9,373 nt of DNA from Chloroflexota bacterium (GTDB taxonomy: Bacteria > Chloroflexota > Limnocylindria > Limnocylindrales > CSP1-4), in NCBI GenBank assembly GCA_005881055.1, contig VBHW01000158.1:1-9373 (forward strand), in the 5' to 3' direction. The notes under the pieces were generated by a model that saw only the letters and a program-made list of their open reading frames with translations, had not been told where the DNA came from and did no database searches. A program made the position numbers and the translations under genes. Every line of letters begins with the position of its first letter. Within the stretch, counting starts at the first letter, position 1. Of the stretch, positions 5,868-9,373 are shown piece by piece.

Positions 5868-5898
5868 CGATGACCGCCGACTGGGTCGGCGGTCATCG
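5868..5898 (-). terminator. Long perfect hairpin behind cassette C
   Basis: A perfect 14-bp stem (CGATGACCGCCGAC and its complement) with a 3-nt loop lies 36 nt downstream of the C2 stop and upstream of the cassette B promoter. Its place suggests it ends or protects the cassette C transcript. No U-tract follows on either strand, so it is not a canonical intrinsic terminator. It is symmetric and could act on both strands. Confidence 0.5.
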
Positions 5899-5934
5899 GA
5901 AGGACGGTCGGAGGCCGGGGGGCACTCCGAGAGA

Positions 5935-6033
5935 TCAGCTCCAGCGGTGGCCGGCCGCGAGGACGAGGGCCGAGCTCGCCAGGGAGGCGAGAACGAAGAG
6001 GACTCGAAGGGCGTGGAGCCTGAAGCTCGTCAT
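5935..6033 (-). CDS. Microprotein C2, second gene of cassette C
   Basis: A 32-residue ORF starts at ATG only 4 nt after the C1 stop, with GGGAG 7 nt upstream inside the end of C1, so translation is tightly linked. The head MTSFRLHALR is basic, the span VLFVLASLASSALVL follows, and it ends AAGHRWS. ALVLAAGHRW is shared exactly with B2. Same gene order as cassette B (short family-I gene first, family-II gene second). Unknown function. Confidence 0.78.
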   Translation of the reverse strand: MTSFRLHALRVLFVLASLASSALVLAAGHRWS

Positions 6034-6037
6034 CGCC

Positions 6038-6127
6038 CTACTCCCACCGCATCCCGGCGCCGAGGGTCAGCGCCAGTGATGCAAGCACCATCAGGACCCA
6101 CGTGAAGCGCCACAAGATCGACTTCAC
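6038..6127 (-). CDS. Microprotein C1, first gene of cassette C
   Basis: A 29-residue ORF starts at GTG with AGGGG 8 nt upstream, 31 nt after aptamer C. The head MKSILWRF aligns with MKTNLARF and MKANLARF of B1 and A1. The span WVLMVLASLALTLGAG is followed by MRWE at the C-terminus. The GTG is supported by the aligned start of the other copies. Like its relatives it is predicted to be a single-span inner-membrane peptide. No catalytic motif or known family is seen. Confidence 0.77.
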   Translation of the reverse strand: MKSILWRFTWVLMVLASLALTLGAGMRWE

Positions 6128-6158
6128 TGAACGTACCCCTGAGCTTGCGATGCGACCT

Positions 6159-6256
6159 CACCGGCGGCCGGGCGGCCTCGCTGCGGCTCTGATCGAGCGG
6201 CCGGGAGGTCCCTGGCTTTGCGTCCCCGCCTCGCGACGGGTTTGCCCTGGACGATG
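6159..6256 (-). promoter_or_regulatory. c-di-GMP-I (GEMM-I) riboswitch aptamer C
   Basis: The 98-nt aptamer has AGGGCAAACC, stem CCCGTC/GGCGGG with GCGA loop, ACGCAAAGCC, a GC-rich P3 arm and the 3' segment CCGCCCGGCCGCCGG. P1 is CATCG/CGGTG as in B. A 5' hairpin (6265-6280, GAAGGC/GCCTTC) precedes it. It controls C1 and C2 and is the copy nearest to the GGDEF-EAL/DUF5317 pair. Confidence 0.92.
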
Positions 6257-6287
6257 GATGGACGGAAGGCACTCGCCTTCGACCCGG

Positions 6288-6331
6288 ACCGTACGTGACC
6301 ACGGACCCAGCGCCCATGGCCCGGTAGTACT
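6288..6331 (-). promoter_or_regulatory. Conserved promoter-like block of cassette C
   Basis: AGTAC-N3-CG-N4-ATGGG, 17 nt, then CGTACGGT. With TACGGT as -10 the start falls near 6281, one base before the 5' hairpin at 6280-6265, as in cassette B. The block begins 66 nt after the stop of the DUF5317 gene, so cassette C probably has its own promoter rather than relying on readthrough. Confidence 0.6.
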
Positions 6332-6397
6332 GGTGGGAATGCGTCGTTCGGTGGAAGCCGCGTGGTGTCGCGGCGATCGGGCTGTAGCAGGGCCTCG

Positions 6398-6991
6398 TCA
6401 GCGGGCTTCGGGTCCCGGCGTCGCGTGCAGGACCGAGGCGGCCTCGCTCTCCTCCACTTGCGCGTCGTCCCGCCAGGCCCGCATCGCTACGACGATCGCG
6501 GCCGCGACGCCGACGCCGATGAGGACGTCGCCGATGCTGAAGACGTTGGCGAACGGCAGCCGGGCCGGCAGCGCGAAGACGTCGGTCAGGGGCGCCAGTG
6601 CCGGATCGGCGACGACGGCGCTGTTCGAGTAGCCCGCCGCGGGCGACTTGCCGAGCGCCGCCAGTGCGCCGGCCGAGGCCGGCATGTAGCCGCCGTTGGC
6701 GACGATCGCGAGGAAGTTCGAGAGCGCGCCGAGTGCGACGATCGGCAAGCCGGGGACGGCCATGTTGCGCAGCAGGACCACGAGGACGAGCGCGGTCGAG
6801 GCGACGTAGATCGGCGCGCCGAGCCAGCCGACTCGCTCGGCCACAGGCGCGGAGAACAGGACGACCTGGGTGAGGAACCCGGCGAAGACGAGGGGCGCCC
6901 ACCGGAAGCGGACTCGCCCGAGACCCGAGGCCCGGCCTCCGGCGAGGACGCCGACGAGGAGTCCGACGAGGACGGCGTAGAGGATGAACAT
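6398..6991 (-). CDS. DUF5317-like integral membrane protein
   Basis: 197 residues with several hydrophobic spans: about 2-19, 31-49, 59-74, 80-99 and 152-172. The N-terminus MFILYAVLVGLLVGVLAGGR, the block NGGYMPAS near 99-106 and NVFSIGDVLIGVG near 149-161 resemble what I know of DUF5317 membrane proteins, whose function is undescribed. The tail from 173 is charged and cytoplasmic-looking. The ATG lies 15 nt behind the stop of the GGDEF-EAL gene without a strong Shine-Dalgarno, so it is probably in the same operon and translationally coupled. The family call is from memory of the motif pattern and not from a search; membrane localisation is certain from the sequence. Confidence 0.75.
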   Translation of the reverse strand: MFILYAVLVGLLVGVLAGGRASGLGRVRFRWAPLVFAGFLTQVVLFSAPVAERVGWLGAPIYVASTALVLVVLLRNMAVPGLPIVALGALSNFLAIVANGGYMPASAGALAALGKSPAAGYSNSAVVADPALAPLTDVFALPARLPFANVFSIGDVLIGVGVAAAIVVAMRAWRDDAQVEESEAASVLHATPGPEAR

Positions 6992-7006
6992 CCGGCCCGG
7001 GTCGGC

Positions 7007-9373
7007 TCAGGCGGCGCTGCAGCGCCCGCTCGGACGGGGCCGACGGCGGCCGGAGGTCGGCGCGGCCGCGGCATGCGCGGCAGGCACCCGCCCCACCGGG
7101 GATGTCGTGCCGACGGCGAGCTCTCCGCCCGTGCCGACGGCGATCTCTGCGCCCGTACCGACGCCAACGGCCGCGCTGCCCCCCGGGCCGCCCCCCGCGG
7201 GCGACTGCTCGTCGAGCAGGGTCGCGAGCGCCTGGATCGGCGCGGGCCGGCCGAACAGGTAGCCCTGGCCGAACTCGCAGCCCAGCTCCCGCAGGCGCTC
7301 GAGCTGGCCGGCCTCCTCGATGCCCTCGGCGATGATCCGCAGCCCGAGCGTCCGCCCGAGGGCGACGATCGCGGCGGCGAACGCCCAGTCCTGCGCCGCG
7401 CTGTCGGGCCGTCCGACGAAGTCCTTGGCGATCTTCAGGATGTCGACGGGGAACCGCCGCAGGTAGCTCAGGGACGAGTAGCCCGTCCCGAAGTCGTCGA
7501 TCGCGATCCGGACGCCGCGCTCGCGCAGGGCCTCCAGCTTGCGGATGGTCGCCTGGGTATCCCGGAACATCGCGGTCTCGGTGATCTCCAGGATGAGCGA
7601 CTGCGGAGCGAGGCCGATCTCGCGGAGGATCCCCTCCACCTCGGCGAGGAAGTCCGGCTGCTGGACCTGGAGCGCGGACACGTTGACGCTCAGGCTGAGA
7701 CGGCGGTCCTCCGGGAGCGACTCGTTGAGCGCCTTGACCTGGCGTCCCGCCTCGCTCATCACCCGCCGGCCGAGGGGCAGGATCGTGCCGGTCTCCTCGG
7801 CGAGCGCGATGAAGTCCTCGGGCGGCACGAGGCCGCGCGTCGGATGGACCCACCGGACGAGGGCCTCCACGCCGACGACCCGTCCCGTGTCGAGCGCGAT
7901 GATCGGCTGGTGGTGGATGACGAGCTCGCCGCGCCCGACCCCCCGGGCGAGATCGGCCGAGAGCTCGTGCCGCGCGACGATCGAGGCGTGCATCGTCGGC
8001 TCGAACACCGCGAACCGCCGCTTGCCGGCGGCCTTCGCCGTGTACATCGCGACGTCCGCGTTGCGGAGCAGCTCGTCGGCCGGCTGGTCCGGCCCGCGCG
8101 CCATCGCGATGCCGATGCTCGCCCCGACGACGACGTCCTCGCTGAGCATCGGGAAGGATTCGCCGAGCGCGTCGATGAGCCGCCGCGCGACGGCCGCCGA
8201 GTCGCCGAGGTTCGGCACGTCGTCGAGGAGGATCGCGAACTCGTCGCCGCCGAGACGGGCCGCGAGGTTCCCCTCGCGGACGCAGCCCCGGATCCGCTCG
8301 GCGACCGCGACGAGGAGCGCGTCGCCCGCGGCGTGGCCCATCGTGTCGTTGACGACCTTGAAATCGTCGAGGTCGAGGAAGAGGACGACCGGCAGCGTCC
8401 CGTCGTGGCTCATGCCCCGCAGCCGCGTCTCGACCTGCTCGGCGAAGAGCGCCCGGTTGGGCAGGTCGGTCAACGGGTCGTGGAAGGCCTGGTAGCGGAG
8501 CTGCTCCTTGAGGCGCGAGAGCTCGGCGAGAGACTGCTCGAGCTGCCCGTTCTCGAGGGCGACCGCGGCCTGGTTCGCGAGGGTCTCGAGCAGGCGGAGG
8601 TCGTCGGTCCCGAAGCTGGTCCCTTCCGTGAGGCGGTTGGCGATCGTGATCGTGCCGATGACCCCGGTCTCGCCGACGAGCGGCGCGACCATCGCCTGGC
8701 GGATCGACAGCGTCAGGCCGCCCGGCGTCATTGCCGGGATCGCGAAGATCGCCCGGCGCTCGCTCATCACCCGCAGGACGCTCGGGTCCGGCGGAGACGG
8801 CTCGACCGGGACCATGACGTCGGACGGCGCGTCCTGGAGCGACGCCGTCCGCAGGGCGCGGTCGGCGCCCGGGCCCGGCTGGAGGACGACCTCGGCCAGC
8901 TCGGCGCGGAACATCGCGCGGGCGTGGTCGAGGAGCGCGAGGAGCGCCACGTCGAGCTCCGGGGAGTGCTGGAGGATGCGGCTCGACTGGTAGAGCAGCT
9001 CGAGGCGCTCGTGCTTCTCGCGCTCCGAGACGTACGCGCGGTAGCCGAGGAAGAGCGTCGCGACCGGCAGGGCGAGCAGCCACAGGCCGCCCGGGTTGTA
9101 CCAGAGGATCGTGACCGCGAGGAGCGCGATGCTCGAGTTGGCGACCGCCACGAGGCTGCCGAACTGGACCATCTCCGGGAGCTTCTGGAACTGGGGCGCA
9201 CCGCCCGACAGCGTGATCGCGGTCGCGATGGCGACCGCGCCGAGCACGCCGGAACTCAGGGTCGCGGCGAACGTCCCGAACCAGTCGGCGTTCGTCGGCG
9301 GGCCGGCCTCGGTCGCGATCGCCCGGAAGACGGCGAGCGAGATGACCGCGACGAACGCGTAGTTCGAGAGGTT
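7007..9373 (-). CDS. Membrane GAF-GGDEF-EAL c-di-GMP signalling protein (5' end outside window)
   Basis: 788 residues are visible; the frame is open through the window edge, so the start is not seen (a GTG at 9247 is internal). Numbering from the first visible codon: about four membrane spans lie within 1-112; a linker and GAF-like domain span about 120-280; GGDEF domain about 295-465 with FLDLDDFKVVNDTMGH and the signature GGDEF at 375-379; EAL domain about 480-720 with EALVRW (503-508), SVNVSALQ, LEITETAM, DDFGTGYSSLSYL, AEGIEE and GQGYLFGRP. Catalytic residues of both domains look present, so it could be a diguanylate cyclase, a phosphodiesterase, or both. The RxxD inhibition site before GGDEF reads REGN, so product inhibition is probably lost. 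A roughly 65-residue Gly/Ala/Val tail with VGTG repeats ends the protein. It sits next to three c-di-GMP riboswitches. Confidence 0.93.
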   Translation of the reverse strand, partial: NLSNYAFVAVISLAVFRAIATEAGPPTNADWFGTFAATLSSGVLGAVAIATAITLSGGAPQFQKLPEMVQFGSLVAVANSSIALLAVTILWYNPGGLWLLALPVATLFLGYRAYVSEREKHERLELLYQSSRILQHSPELDVALLALLDHARAMFRAELAEVVLQPGPGADRALRTASLQDAPSDVMVPVEPSPPDPSVLRVMSERRAIFAIPAMTPGGLTLSIRQAMVAPLVGETGVIGTITIANRLTEGTSFGTDDLRLLETLANQAAVALENGQLEQSLAELSRLKEQLRYQAFHDPLTDLPNRALFAEQVETRLRGMSHDGTLPVVLFLDLDDFKVVNDTMGHAAGDALLVAVAERIRGCVREGNLAARLGGDEFAILLDDVPNLGDSAAVARRLIDALGESFPMLSEDVVVGASIGIAMARGPDQPADELLRNADVAMYTAKAAGKRRFAVFEPTMHASIVARHELSADLARGVGRGELVIHHQPIIALDTGRVVGVEALVRWVHPTRGLVPPEDFIALAEETGTILPLGRRVMSEAGRQVKALNESLPEDRRLSLSVNVSALQVQQPDFLAEVEGILREIGLAPQSLILEITETAMFRDTQATIRKLEALRERGVRIAIDDFGTGYSSLSYLRRFPVDILKIAKDFVGRPDSAAQDWAFAAAIVALGRTLGLRIIAEGIEEAGQLERLRELGCEFGQGYLFGRPAPIQALATLLDEQSPAGGGPGGSAAVGVGTGAEIAVGTGGELAVGTTSPVGRVPAAHAAAAPTSGRRRPRPSGRCSAA

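Noticed and set aside
4991..6256. cGAMP-specific (GEMM-Ib) variant of the riboswitches
   Set aside because: All three have the unbroken G run before CAAA expected for c-di-GMP recognition; the A substitution associated with cGAMP preference is not seen.
4870..6331. Tandem repeats as a CRISPR array or insertion sequence
   Set aside because: Repeat units are about 600 nt apart, contain structured RNA and ORFs, and lack spacers, terminal inverted repeats or a transposase.
6030..9083. A 1017-codon open frame overlapping the GGDEF-EAL gene on the same strand
   Set aside because: It is Arg/Pro/Ala-rich with no domain signature and is a high-GC shadow of the GAF-GGDEF-EAL frame, whose motifs are intact.

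Overview
The window comes from a very GC-rich bacterium, and every gene I can support lies on the minus strand. The gene content (a compact ilvB-ilvN-ilvC-leuA operon, a membrane GAF-GGDEF-EAL protein followed by a DUF5317-type membrane protein, and c-di-GMP riboswitches) would fit a high-GC Chloroflexota or actinobacterial-type genome. No marker gene here settles the lineage, so that placement is inference.

Layout in the direction of transcription (right to left): 9373-7007 is a 5'-truncated membrane GAF-GGDEF-EAL protein. 6991-6398 is a DUF5317-like integral membrane protein, 15 nt behind it. 6331-4870 is the most unusual part: three consecutive cassettes (called C, B and A here), each with a promoter-like block, a 5' hairpin, a c-di-GMP-I (GEMM-I) riboswitch aptamer and one or two tiny ORFs of 28-35 codons. 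4632-4279 holds a promoter candidate, a 71-codon leader ORF dense in Leu/Ile codons, and a strong intrinsic terminator with a competing antiterminator pairing. 4215-1 is the branched-chain amino acid operon ilvB, ilvN, ilvC and the 5' part of leuA, with 4-nt overlaps at all three junctions.

How they fit together: IlvB/IlvN make acetolactate (or acetohydroxybutyrate), IlvC reduces and isomerises it, and LeuA diverts 2-oxoisovalerate to leucine. The leader looks like a ribosome-mediated attenuator sensing Leu/Ile/Val supply. The other half appears to be a c-di-GMP module: a GGDEF-EAL enzyme that could make or degrade the second messenger sits just upstream of three c-di-GMP riboswitches controlling single-span membrane microproteins that all carry a C-terminal Gly-x-Arg-Trp signature. 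The three cassettes share aptamer core, promoter spacing, order and protein motif, so they look like duplicated copies of one unit. The microproteins are not a family I recognise, and I consider this the candidate undescribed system of the window.
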